The translations under genes were made by a program, and so were the position numbers. Below, in pieces: positions 47,793 to 59,505 of a stretch of DNA of 64,000 nucleotides. How positions within the stretch are numbered: the stretch's first letter is position 1; each line of letters starts with the position of its first letter. The DNA is from Linepithema humile (taxonomy: Eukaryota; Arthropoda; Insecta; Hymenoptera; Formicidae): assembly GCF_040581485.1 (NCBI RefSeq), contig NC_090133.1:10044001-10108000 (forward strand). The letters are read 5' to 3'. The notes beneath the pieces are model-generated. The model had not been told where the DNA came from. It did no database searches and worked only from the letters and a program-made list of their open reading frames with translations.

Positions 47793-49654
47793 TAACTAAA
47801 GACGAGGGTTGACAGAGTTAACAGTGTAAAGTGAGATGAGATAATTACAAAATTTATGGATATTCAGCGGGGTACAGTAGGTTCAACAGGTAATATGTTT
47901 ATGATTATTTAATACGACGTGGTGCGCAGATATAATACGGTTATAATCCTGATGGCTAATACAAGGAACGTAGTCGCGAATAAAGATATGCTTTCGGAAT
48001 GGTTGTAAAAGTATAAGATATAGTCGATAGAGAAAATAAATATTATATATATAATTTATAGAACGAGCTCGGTATACGATCGGTAGCACGTTTGGCGTGA
48101 GTTCGATACTCGATACTTGGTCTCGAAACGACCAAGTACACAGATGCGGCGTGAAGGCGGAAAAACAATGATTCAAAACTCTAATATCCTAACGGACGCT
48201 CTTATGGTAACTTGCTCAAAAAGAAAAATGATGACGGCAGCAATTTCGTAGTGCAGCTCGTTCTTCGCAGAGACGCGAAATCTACTTGCGGTAATTGCAA
48301 TCTCGCGGAAGACGGTGTCATGCAAATTCCGTACAATTAACAAAAGAGATCAGAAACGATCATACAATTATTGTAACGATACGATACGCAACGATACGGT
48401 ACGATAAACATCAAATAACGTGGACTACCCAACAAAAACAGTTACGTCACATTCATGTCGAATTCAGGTCATTTACGTGGACTACGTGGATGTAGATGTA
48501 TTCACGAATTATTCATCTGAATGCAACGTTCTTTTTTTATCACTACATCGAAGTACTTTAATCTCGAAATATCATTGTAGATTTCATGTGGAAATTTCTA
48601 CTAAAAATAATAATTGATTAATCGAGGTATATCGTTGTGTTTATCGCAATGTAATTTTTAATGGATAATCAATTTATGAATATTTTAATTTCTATATATG
48701 CATTTCTGTATATGCTCCGGATTTCTATATTGCAAGTGAGGTAAACTTGTATTGAACAAGACAATATTATTCTATCGACGATGGTTTCCCGAGAGAGACT
48801 TTTACACGGTACCCGAGGCAGGCTGGCCTTACGGTAATGATACGTTATGCATGCGAATTGTTAATCAATCAATTCATGACTCGCGTAAGTCTCAATAAAT
48901 TCGGTAACTAATTCGGTAAATAAAAGTTAGTAAAACAAACTAGACTCACGCATCGATACTAGGTACAGCCATGTCCGGACTTAGTTCTTAACGTTACCGG
49001 AGTAGCGACTTACAAAGGTTGTTTCTCCGCAGTCCTAGGCGTTCTCGGGAGCGTCTTCTGGAGCGTCTTCCGGAGTCTAATATTGACTAAATATACATAT
49101 ATAAATTTTTTGAACCGACAGGAATATCCATAAATTAACATATAAGCTACTTGAGAATTCTTTTATAATAATTAATATCATTAGTTATATATTCATAATC
49201 ATATTCATCTATATCTGACATAGATATTTTAGTCACTTCAGTTACTTTTTCCTCCTTTTTATTTTGTACTATTTTTTCATTTATTTTTTTATTTGTAATT
49301 TTCTCCTCATTTTGTTCAATGAACAAATCTTTATACACTTTTATTGACATTTTATTTGTTTGATAAATATGTATATGTAATTAAAATGTGTTATAAATTA
49401 AGAATAAATTGATAAATAAGTAAAGCGGAATGTTAATAAATTAATGTGATTGTTAATACTTTTTTAATAATTACTGTAGTATTTTTTCAATTTATCAAGT
49501 TTGTTTAACCATATATCTGATGGTTTTATTTTTTTATATTTATTGAGATTTAATATATTTTGAGTCTTCTGATTTATCAAATGTCTTAGTTTAATATCAG
49601 TAACGTTAAAAACACTTATTTCCTTAAATAAATAAAATACTACAGTGTTGGTAT
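47793..49654. other. Region between the LTR-like elements
   Basis: AT-rich from about 48500 on. It holds the small minus-strand ORF at 49147-49350 and further minus-strand frame traces at 49440-49650 (KIKPSDIWLNKLDKLKKYY) that end in stops. It shows no retroelement-like protein, which argues against these two LTR-like copies bordering one intact retrotransposon. Confidence 0.4.
49147..49350 (-). CDS. Small lysine/glutamate-rich orphan ORF
   Basis: A 67-codon frame (MSIKVYKDLFIEQNEEK...), charged and asparagine/isoleucine-rich near the end (DYEYITNDINYYKRILK). I do not recognise it. Its AT-driven codon use matches the repeat array to its right, from which it is separated only by LTR-like element 2. 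It could be a remnant of the same foreign segment or chance. Confidence 0.2.
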   Translation of the reverse strand: MSIKVYKDLFIEQNEEKITNKKINEKIVQNKKEEKVTEVTKISMSDIDEYDYEYITNDINYYKRILK

Positions 49655-52012
49655 TGTTACGTCCTGATAGAAGTTGAATTTTTCGTTGGGCTCGGCGATC
49701 AACGTAAACGGGTCTGGCCGCACGAGCCGAGCGGCACGTTTAAGACTTGCGACGGGTCAGCGACTGGAAGAGTCATTTTTACTCCGTCGACAGATCAACC
49801 GCTCGTTGGTTCCCATTTTGGGTCAAGGAATTGAATCCCTTTTACCCGGAACGGAATTTTTGTGCGCAATTTGAGAGGGAAGGTGTGAGGAAGTGACGAA
49901 CGAGAAGGGTGTGGTTAAATGAAAAAAAACAAAAGTTAATTTGCTAAAGGCTTAACATTTTAATTTAATTGAATTTTTAATTCTGATACAAATAAACTTA
50001 ACCCTTAATCGCATGTGTGCTTATAATTTTATTTGTATATTTTTTTTTTACAATGGTGATTGAGAGTATAAATGTGTGTGTGTGTGTGTGTGTTATTCCT
50101 CAGGGGAGAGAACTAGGTTTAGGAAGTCAAACCTTGTGAATACAGGGTAAGGAAGATTGGGAGGAGGCTCGACGTATTCTATGGTGGTGGCTTCGGAGTT
50201 GACGGATATGTTATCGAACTCCGGATCGTTATGTGGGAATTCCTCCAGTTGAGCCTCTACTGGAGGAGGATGGAAACGGACAGGCAAAGGGGGTCTGTAC
50301 TCCAGGAGCTCTTCAAGGATCGGAAAGATAGACCTGGGAGTAGGAAGTGGTGGAGGGTCGAACACGGGGAAGGGTTGAGGAAGTTGTTGAGGAGATTCCT
50401 GAGGAATCGCTGGTAATACAGGAGGCGGGTCGGTTTGCGTATGTGTGGTTGTACGGGAGTTATTGAATGACGAGTGTCGCCTAATTCTAACGGGTCTTAC
50501 GGTGACTCTCGCCGCGTATTTAATATACGGAGAGAGAAATATGGCTAGACATAGTGCGAATGCCGAGAGGTCTGAACGGTTCCGACGATTGCTGGGTCGC
50601 GGCGAATGTTCAGTTCTCACTGATAAATAACAAAAAAATTTTAAACGAAATGAAGACGGAGCACATAATAGGAATAAAGTGAATACCAGTGAGAAAAAAA
50701 ATAAAAACAAAATGAACCAACTTACTCGTTGCAGGGTAGTTTCGGATCGGGTTGAGTAGGTTCGGTAGTTCTAAGCGGGCGCCCCGTTGAAGGATGGTGC
50801 TGTATATGCGTCGAACCCCCTGTTCTTTGTAAATGTGTGAGCATCCTACTGCGGGATGGTGTCGTAAAGATGATGGACCCTCTATTCGAGATGCACCACT
50901 TGGTCACGGCAAAGTGGCGATTGGTGACTCTACTCGCGACCAGTTTTATCTTTTACTTCGCGCCCCGAACTACTAGAGAAACTGTTTCAAGAAACTGAAT
51001 AAAACTGTGTGAAGAACTGTGCAAAAAAAAACTGCCTGAAGAACTGTGTCTGGAGCCACCAGAACACGGGGTTTTATACCCTTTCCTTGGGGTGGATCCA
51101 TTTGAAAAATCTTAGATTTTTGAGACGGGGATCGAATAGGAATTAGTCTTGCGAGAAGATTTTTAATGTGGGGAAGAATGGCGTCATTTTTAGTTAATAG
51201 GATTAGGTTTAGGTAATTAGATTGCTTGAAAATGGGAGTAAGAAAGAAGGGGTCCTAATGAATAAGGAGTAGCGTCGTTTCGGGTCCATATACGATAGGG
51301 GTGGGTTTTTGAGGTGGCGTAACCCGGTTGGTGTTAATTAGCATAGGTTGGTGCATCTCAGTGTCTTAAGATCTGGGTGGTCGTAGTCTTTAGACCATAC
51401 GATGAAATGATGGGTGGTCTATGAAGGTGCTTGCCCCGATTCCAGGCTTTTGGATTGGAGGGTTGAGAATCGGTGTATAAGTTCGCAGGGCCTTGGGTCA
51501 CTGATTTAAAAAATTTGACAGTTTACGACTGTCGCGTGGAGAGTACGACTAATGCATCTCGGTTTCCCAGACCTACTGAACACGTGCGCCGTATCAAGTG
51601 TCACGCCTTCTCAGCGTGCGACTGCGGTCATTGCCCGATCATTACTCGGTAAAACTCTATCTATTAGCTAGGGTTCCAGTAAGTGGAATCCCAAGAATAT
51701 GGGCTAGCTGGTATCAGTTTTTTTTATCTCTTCCTCTAAACGTCTGCAGTCGGCTGAAGACTTCAACTACCGCAAAGTTTTGACTTTTACGATTTTTCTG
51801 ACGACGATAAACACGCTGAGCGGCCAAGGTATTTTGAAATATCTATGCCCCTTGCTATTTTTCTCTGTGAGAAGCCTCGAGCTCGTGGCGTCTCGTGAGA
51901 AAAGCAGCTCTGGCGTTATAATATTCTTTAAAAGTTTTTGTTGGTCCCATGTTTACTAGGTCTGGTATTTAATGAAAAGAAAAGAATCGTGAAGTCTGAT
52001 CAGGACGTAACA
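49655..52012 (-). mobile_element. LTR-like element, copy 2
   Basis: Same ends as copy 1 (TGTTACGTCCTGATAG ... ATCAGGACGTAACA), 2358 bp. TATAAAA on the minus strand at 51078-51072. Downstream of it on that strand lies a 205-codon ORF. A (GT)n run lies at 50077-50092. The flanks GTAT / TTAT agree in three of four bases, a doubtful duplication. Inserted in AT-rich DNA. Confidence 0.6.
50093..50710 (-). CDS. ORF inside the LTR-like element, function unknown
   Basis: A 205-codon intact frame in sense with the element's TATA box. It starts with a hydrophobic segment (MFLFFFSLVFTLFLLCAPSS) that could be a signal peptide or anchor. A second hydrophobic stretch (FALCLAIFLSPYIKY) and a basic stretch (VTVRPVRIRRH) follow. 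Then comes a proline-rich half (PPPVLPAIPQESP, FDPPPLPTPRS) and an acidic tail ending NLVLSPEE. No enzyme motif or known retroelement domain is visible. Copy 1 carries a deleted version, so the frame is a property of the family. It might be a LTR-encoded accessory protein, an env-like remnant, or an incidental frame. Confidence 0.4.
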   Translation of the reverse strand: MFLFFFSLVFTLFLLCAPSSFRLKFFCYLSVRTEHSPRPSNRRNRSDLSAFALCLAIFLSPYIKYAARVTVRPVRIRRHSSFNNSRTTTHTQTDPPPVLPAIPQESPQQLPQPFPVFDPPPLPTPRSIFPILEELLEYRPPLPVRFHPPPVEAQLEEFPHNDPEFDNISVNSEATTIEYVEPPPNLPYPVFTRFDFLNLVLSPEE

Positions 52013-52281
52013 TTATATATAGTAATAATTCTATTTATTTAGTTAAAGATATTAACACGTCTATGTCTCTATTACATAAAATAAATAAAACAATTGGAAA
52101 TATAATACCAGAAGAAATATGAACAATATAAAATATTTTACAATATTATAAAGATTAAATATTACAAATAAATTAGAAAAAAAGTATTACACTTCGATAT
52201 TTTTTTTTGATAACACTATTAGAGTACTAATTATAAAAAGTTATTATTGTCTGAATATAAAACTAGATAAAATTATATCAT

Positions 52282-55200
52282 TAAACTCTCTGATAAAATC
52301 TTCTGATAATTTTTGATATTCTGATATTTTTTCCCAATCAACTTTATTCTTAAACTCTCTAATAAAATCTTCTGATAATTTTTGATATTGAGAGATAAAT
52401 GTCCAACTTATTTTAAACTCTCTGATAAAATCTTCTTATAACTTTTGATATCGAGATATATTATTCCAATTAACTTTATCTTCAAATTCTTTGATAAAAT
52501 CTTGACAACTTTTAAAATTCAGATATTAATTTCCAATCAACTTTGGCCTTTAAATTCTCTGATAAAATCTTCTAATAATTTTTGAAATTCAAATATTAAT
52601 TTTCAATTAACTTTGTCCTTAAATTCTCTGATGAAATCTTCTGATAATTTTTGATATTCTGATATTTCTTCCCAATGAACTTAATCTTTAAACTCTATGA
52701 TGAAATCTTCTGATAATACTTGATGTTCAAATATTTGTTCTTAAATACCTGATAAAATTTTCAGATAGTTTTTGATATTCTGATATTAATTTTCAATCAA
52801 CTTTGTCCTTAAATTCTCTGATAAAATCTTCAGATAGTTTTTGATATTCTAATATTAATTTTCAATTAACTTTGTCCTTAAATTCTCTGATAAAATCTTC
52901 TGATAATTTTTGAAATTCAGATATTAATTTTCAATCAACTTTGTCCTTAAATTCTCTGAAAAAATCTTCTGATAATTTTTGATATTCTGATATTTCTTCC
53001 CAATGAACTTAATCTTTAAACTCTATGATGAAATCTTCTGATAATACTTGATGTTCAAATATTTGTTCTTAAATTCTCTGATAAAATTTTCAGATAGTTT
53101 TTGATATTCTGATATTAATTTTCAATCAACTTTGTCCTTAAATTCTCTGATAAAATCTTCTGATTATTTTTGAATTTCAGATATTAATTTTCAATCAACT
53201 CTGTCCTTAAATTCTCTGATAAAATCTTCTGATAATTTTTGATATTCTGATATTTCTTCCCAATGAACTTAATCTTTAAACTCTATGATGAAATCTTCTG
53301 ATAATACTTGATTTTCAAATATTTGTTCTTAAATTCTCTGATAAAATCTTCAGATAGTTTTTGATATTCTGATATTAATTTTTAATCAACTTTGTCCTTA
53401 AATTCTCTGATAAAATCTTCTGATAATTTTTGATATTCTGATATTTCTTCCCAATGAACTTAATCTTTAAACTCTATGATGAAATCTTCTGATAATACTT
53501 GATGTTCAAATATTTGTTCTTAAATTCTCTGATAAAATCTTCAGATAATTTTTGATAGTCTGATATTAATTTTCAATCAACTTTGTCCTTAAATTCTCTG
53601 ATAAAATCTTCTGATAATTTTTGAAATTCAGATATTAATTTTCAATCAACTTTGTCCTTAAATTCTCTGATGAAATCTTCTGATAATTTTTGATATTCTG
53701 ATATTTCTTCCCAATGAACTTAATCTTTAAACTCTATGATGAAATCTTCTGATAATACTTGATGTTCAAATATTTGTTCTTAAATACCTGATAAAATTTT
53801 CAGATAGTTTTTGATATTCTGATATTAATTTTCAATCAACTTTGTCCTTAAATTCTCTGATAAAATCTTCAGATAGTTTTTGATATTCTAATATTAATTT
53901 TCAATCAACTTTGTCCTTAAATTCTCTGATAAAATCTTCTGATAATTTTTGAAATTCAGATATTAATTTTCAATCAACTTTGTCCTTAAATTCTCTGAAA
54001 AAATCTTCTGATAATTTTTGATATTCTGATATTTCTTCCCAATGAACTTAATCTTTAAACTCTATGATGAAATCTTCTGATAATTTTTGATATTCTGATA
54101 TTTCTTCCCAATGAACTTAATCTTTAAACTCTATGATGAAATCTTCTGATAATACTTGATGTTCAAATATTTGTTCTTAAATTCTCTGATAAAATCTTCA
54201 GATAATTTTTGATAGTCTGATATTAATTTTCAATCAACTTTGTCCTTAAATTCTCTGATAAAATCTTCTGATAATTTTTGAAATTTAGATATTAATTTTC
54301 AATCAACTTTGTCCTTAAATTCTCTGATGAAATCTTCTGATAATTTTTGATATTCTGATATTTCTTCCCAATGAACTTAATCTTTAAACTCTATGATGAA
54401 ATCTTCTGATAATACTTGATGTTCAAATATTTGTTCTTAAATACCTGATAAAATTTTCAGATAGTTTTTGATATTCTGATATTAATTTTTAATCAACTTT
54501 GTCCTTAAATTCTCTGATAAAATCTTCTGATAATTTTTGATATTCTGATATTTCTTCCCAATGAACTTAATCTTTGAACTCTATGATGAAATCTTCTGAT
54601 AATACTTGATGTTCAAATATTTGTTCTTAAATTCTCTGATAAAATCTTCAGATAGTTTTTGATATTCTAATATTAATTTCCAATCAACTTTGTCCTTAAA
54701 TTCTCTGATAAAATCTTCTGATCATTTTTGAAATTCAGATATTAATTTCCAATCAATTTTATCCTTAAATTCTCTGATAAAATCTTCTGATAATTTTTGA
54801 TATTCTGATATTTCTTCCCAATGAACTTAATCTTTAAACTCTATGATGAAATCTTTTGATAATACTTGATGTTCAAATATTTGTTCTTAAATTCTCTGAT
54901 AAAATCTTCAGATAGTTTTTGATATTCTGATATATATTCCGAATCAACTTTATCTGTAAATTCTCTGATGAAATCTTCTAATAATTTTTTACATAAAGAT
55001 ATATTGCTCCAATCAACTTTGTCCTTAAATTCTTTGATAAAATTTTCTGATAATTTTTGAAATATAGTTATTGATTTCTAATTAATTTAATCTTTAAACT
55101 CTCTGATGAAATCATCAGATAATTGTTGCTCAATTGATATAAATGTCCAATTAACTTAATCTTTAAATTCTCTAATAAAATTTTCACATAGTTCTTGAAG

Positions 55201-55440
55201 TATAGATATATTGTTCCAATCTATTTTGTCCTTAAACTCTCTGATAAAATCTTCTGATAAATATTGATGTTTAGATATTTCTTCCCAATCAACTTGATCT
55301 TTAAATTCTCTGATAAAATCTTCTGATAATATTTGACATGCAGATAGGTCGCACCAATCAACTTTACCCTTAAACTCTTTGATAAAATTTTCTGATAGTT
55401 TTTGAAATATAGTTATTGCTTTCCAATCAACTTTTTTATC
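52282..55440 (-). repeat. 69-bp tandem array derived from a coding repeat, with higher-order units
   Basis: About 3.2 kb of 69-bp units (plus shortened 53-bp variants) around TCTGATAAAATCTTCTGATA. On the minus strand each unit reads as a 23-residue repeat of the form LSEDFIREFKDKVDW followed by two variable residues, IS and a short linker. Most central units carry stops: TGA where DW is expected, or TAA after EFKD. The marker CCCAATGAAC recurs at spacings of about 328, 261, 190 and 260 bp, then 328, 69, 261, 189 and 260 bp. This shows a higher-order unit of roughly 1.04 kb present twice. The edge units are more diverged than the centre, as expected when a satellite is homogenised from the middle. 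Confidence 0.8.
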
Positions 55441-55560
55441 TTCTAATAATGAAACTCTTAAAATATTAATATCTATTTTATTGTTTAAGATTACAATATT
55501 TGTATTAAGTAAACCTCTAAATTCTAGGATAAATTCCTCATCCTCGTAGAGAGATATGTA
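55159..55560 (-). pseudogene. Open remnant of the 23-residue repeat protein
   Basis: A stop-free minus-strand frame of 134 codons without its own ATG. It begins just after a TGA (55561-55563) with YISLYEDEEFILEF, itself a diverged repeat. A unique stretch follows, then four clean 23-residue repeats, for example DWCDLSACQILSEDFIREF and DWEEISKHQYLSEDFIREF. It ends at a TAA (55156-55158) after EFKD. Conserved positions are the tryptophan of DW, the IS pair and the LSE(D/N)FI(R/K)EF block. The domain is not one I can name. The frame is best seen as the least-decayed end of a once longer repeat protein. Confidence 0.6.
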
Positions 55561-55563
55561 TCA

Positions 55564-55981
55564 AAATGTTGTTTTCCCATTTAATTAATTGTGAGACGTC
55601 CCTTGTGTGTGTGTGTTAGATGGATAAGTAGCTTGAGCTATGGCAATTACGGTAGGTTCCCCTTGGAATATTTCTTGCAACTGTTCTGGCGTTCTCGTCT
55701 GTAAGAAGCCTATCGTGAGACTAAAACATTGTACACACGACCGGAATTTATTTAAATCAGTATATCTAGAAATATTTTTCTAATTAATATTTTTTTTATT
55801 ACTATGTATATAATCAGTAATACTATTTTTGAAAAAAGTCTATTTTATATAGATTTCTACATATACTTGTTCTAATACGGAGTCTTAATTTCCCTGTCAC
55901 TTAACTTAATAATAACGATACGGTAATACCAAGAACAGACTAATGCAATCGCTGAAGCGGCGGAGATTGCTCCCTCTCAGA
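55564..55981. other. Stretch between array and palindrome
   Basis: AT-rich with a (TG)n run at about 55605-55616. No gene seen. Confidence 0.4.
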
Positions 55982-55989
55982 GGCGAGAG

Positions 55990-56173
55990 CAGTGATGCGA
56001 TCTTTCCCACAGCGGTCCCGGCTCGGCTGTGCTCGGCTGCCTCACACAACCTTACAGAAGCGCTACGTCACGTCCGTGTGCACACGGATACGTGACGTAG
56101 CGCTTCTGTAAGGTTGTGTGAGGCAGCCGAGCACAGCCGAGCCGGGACCGCTGTGGGAAAGATCGCATCACTG
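55990..56173. mobile_element. 184-bp near-perfect palindrome, hAT-like MITE
   Basis: CAGTGATGCGATCTTTCCC at the left and its inverse at the right; the arms match along about 90 bp each with a 2-base difference next to the centre (CCGTGTGCACACGG). The flanks are an exact 8-bp duplication GGCGAGAG (55982-55989 and 56174-56181), which fits hAT. GC-rich, unlike its surroundings. No ORF. Confidence 0.75.
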
Positions 56174-56181
56174 GGCGAGAG

Positions 56182-57222
56182 GCAACTCCGGATACCACCC
56201 CACCCCAAAGGTCGGGCTGCTGTCCGTGTGACCAGCTGCGGGCAGCGTCACGTCACATTTCTTTCCCATTTTTATTTGTTTATTATTTCCACATTTGAGT
56301 TTTGCTCTGAGTAGATATTGCGGAATCAAAAATTTTCTTTAGGCTTCGTACCTATTTAAAGAAATTTTCGGTTTAGAAAAATTATCTTTATTATTTTATT
56401 GTTACTATTACCATCTGTCCGGAATGGTATTTATGAGTTGTTTAACAGATGTTCGTGCGTTTGTTTCCTTTTGGTTAATAAAAAAATTTCTGTTACCGAG
56501 CCTTCCTTTAAATTTTTGCTGGTTTACGTGGGAAAGTTTCGTAGGGGAAAGATAGTGCAGGACGTAAGACGTAACAATTACAAAAATAAAATAATTATAA
56601 TAAATAATAGATCTGTGATGACATTATTTTTTTATTTGATAAGTATTCGTGCGTTTATGTGTGTGGAGTCTATTCTTCTTGGGGAAAATAATTATTTATG
56701 TGAGGAAGGAGCAGGAAAAGTGTAAGGGATAGATTTGGAGAAACATAAAGTAGAGTCGGAGAATCTCGGGGAGTGGGTGGATTATAGAAATCTTGATTCA
56801 CTGGGAGGTTTATCTCATCGTGGATGGAACCTATGGGTGCGCTTGGGGAAAGGAGATTGGCATAGTTTAGATTAATTTCCAGGACAGCGGCAAAATGTTG
56901 GTATAGGACTGCATCCAGAGGATTTTCCTGTGATTCAGGAGGTGAGGGGGGCCGTAAAGAAGATCTAGGCGAATTAGGGGGGTAATGAATTTGTGGTTTG
57001 TGTATGCGTGTAGCAAGTAATTGATTGTCTAATTCGCGAAGGGTAACGGTTGATGCAAAATCTCAAATATGAGATGCTAGTGTTGAAACGGTGCGATTAT
57101 TGATGCTCGGAATAGTTCTCCGGGATCAGGAGTTCGGTCGGTTGGGGGCACATCAAGAAAACTCGCGGTGTACTTGTAATGAATTATAACTTAATTTATT
57201 TAATGCATGCTGCATCGTTACA
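56182..57222 (-). mobile_element. Probable LTR and flank of the Gypsy element
   Basis: On the minus strand the pol remnant is followed by a purine tract (AACAAGGGGGTGA) and then TGTAACGATGCAGC starting at 57222, the usual polypurine-tract to LTR junction. The far end of this LTR is not clear; TG-type starts on the plus strand near 56490 are candidates. Otherwise no gene in this stretch. Confidence 0.4.
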
Positions 57223-59505
57223 TCACCCCCTTGTTGCGGAGGCGGGAGCCTGCGGCGGCTGCGGACGGCTCTTAATTAGCCGCCCGTCTCGTGAAAAGCG
57301 GAGTTTGTACCGCCGTCCGTCGGCGGTTTGCAGTTTATAGCCGCGCGAAACTACGACGGACCAATAAGGGATCGCAGCGAATTCCTCTTTCGCGAATTCC
57401 ACCATGAAGGCTGGCGGTGCTGGTGATGCAACGGCGACTGCCGTTTGCCGTGCAGCGACTGGTGCCGGTCGTGCAGCGGCTGGCGGTGGTTGTGGAGTAG
57501 CGATGGCCGGGGTCGGCGGTGCGGCAACGGCTGTTGCTGGCTGAGTTTCAAAAATGGCCGTTTAGCGGCGGTAGCGGTTGGTCCTGCTGGTGTGGTGGTC
57601 AACACGATGGTGGTCAACACACCTGGTCGGCTTTTTCTCTTGAGGCGCCGTGTGCATGATAGTGCACACGACGTCCTGTGCCTCTCGTTTCCGCCCCTTG
57701 GTTGGTAGTGGCGGCGGCAAAGCCAGGAAGGCAGCCTTGCGCTGGTTCTGGCGATCGGACCGTTGAATCGCGGTCACCACCCTGGGGACCGGGTGAGCCG
57801 GTGGTGACGGCGTCGTCGGCGTCGGCGGCGTCGGCCTCGGTATAGGCCTTGGCGCCGGCCTTGGTGTTGGACTCGGTGTTGAGTCCTCGGCTAGAAGAAT
57901 CTCGATCTCGTCGAGCAGATTCCAATCGCTAGACATCTCAAGTGATTTCTTTGCTGGAATTCTCGGAATCGGCCCTTTTATTCCGCCCGGTGAGCGGCCT
58001 TGTTCGTCTAATTGGTAGGGGCATCTTCCCCACTCTTTGGCTTTAGATCCTGCACATGTATGTGCCTCAGTCATCGTCCCCTCTTATTTTTTAAATCGAA
58101 GATAATGGGGGTGACGATTCGACCTATCGTATACGGGCCGGCGTATTTTGGCGCGAGCTTTGCGTTCACGCCGGCTTTATTTGAGAGCAGGTGTTCTCGG
58201 CGCCACACCGTCGCGCCGATCTTCGGCCGCCAATCCCGATGCCGCATGTTATAATACGGCTCATACCGTTGGAAGGCTCTGGCGAGGTTGACGGTGATAA
58301 GCTCCCGGGCTTCATCCAGGTGGCGCCGCCAGGCCGTTGTTGGGATCGGTACGTGTGAGTGCGTTCGGTCTTCTGGATGCGGTGGCGCTAATTCGCGCCC
58401 GTAATTGGCGAATGCGGGCGTGAATTCGGTCGCGTCGTGGCATGCGCTGTTATACGCGTATTGAAGCGCGAGGATATGACGGTCCCATAGGCGATGGTTG
58501 CGTCCGACGAATTGATCAATCATCGTTTTGTCGGTCTTATTGGTCCTTTCTACGGGATTACACTGCGGCGTGTATATCGGCGTTTTACGGTGCTTAATCT
58601 CGATTTTAACAGGTTGTTAATTTGGCGAGACACGAATTGCCTTTCATTGTCCGATATGACAAGCTCGGGGCAGCCGTGTCGGTATACGATTCGCTCGGTC
58701 ATTGCCTTACATATGGCCTCGCTCGTGGCCTTGCGCAGAAGTTGCAGTTCAACCCATTTGGTAAAACCATCCTGCAGTACAAGTAACCATGTCTGGCCGC
58801 TCGCGGAGCGAGGTAAAGGCCCCACTAAGTCGATCGTGACTTGTTGCCACGGCGCGGTGACGTTATGCACGTGGGCGCGTCCGGCAAACTTGTCTTGATA
58901 CGGCTTATGGGCGAGACAATTTTTGCAGTTCCGCATGTGGCGGGCGATGTCGCGAAACATCTCGGGCAGTAATACAGCCGCGTGATGCGGTGAATCGTTT
59001 TCGCCACGCCTAAGTGTCCGGTGGTCGGTTTGCTGTGGAATCAGCGCATGACTCCCTCTCGTTTCTGGCGAGGGAGACAGCGTTTCCACTGCTCGTGTTC
59101 GGTGTGGTCGCGGAACTCTAAATCGTGCCGGAGGTGGCAATAGAGCTTCCCCCCTCGTATGACATAGTCAGGGTAATCTTTCGGGTCTCGTTTAATTTTC
59201 TTTACAAGGCCGCAGGCGCAGTTTGTTGATTGGACAACGCAGGTTTCCGGTTGCCGGGAAAGCGTGTCGGCAACTTTGTTTAACGCTCCGCGACGATACC
59301 GTATGTCGAAGCTGTACTGTTGCAGCTCGAAAAGCCAATGCCCGAGTCGGCCGGTGGAGGTCTCGAAGTTTTTGAGCCACCGAAGAGACTCGTGGTCGGT
59401 GATTACCGTAAACGAGTATCCTTCGAGATAATCTCGCATCCGGCGAATTTCCCAGACGACCGCGAAGCATTCTAGTTCCGTCGCGCTGTAGTTTCTTTCG
59501 GCTGC
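57223..59505 (-). pseudogene. Ty3/Gypsy pol remnant: RNase H, integrase, C-terminal part
   Basis: Read on the minus strand, the order is RNase H end (TVITDHESLRWLKNF, then ADTLSRQPE), zinc-binding region (RNCKNCLAHK), integrase core (ATIDLVGPLP-like VTIDLVGPLP, then VISDNERQFVS) and the GPY/F module (KYAGPYTIGRI). A proline-rich tail ends at 57223. The frame is broken at least around 59040-59140, 58530-58550, 58070 and 57560-57400. Protease and reverse transcriptase are missing: the similarity ends near 59505, where unrelated AT-rich DNA begins. It is an old, truncated copy. Confidence 0.75.

Noticed and set aside
45748..52012. One complete LTR retrotransposon bounded by the two TGTTACG units
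   Set aside because: Same orientation, but the 1.9 kb between them has no gag or pol, no primer-binding site and no polypurine tract; outer flanks do not match.
52282..55440. CRISPR-like direct repeats
   Set aside because: Units are contiguous with no unique spacers, vary in length and sit in a eukaryotic genome; it is a satellite.
57445..57708. Plus-strand GC-rich frame
   Set aside because: Antisense to the proline-rich tail of the Gypsy remnant.
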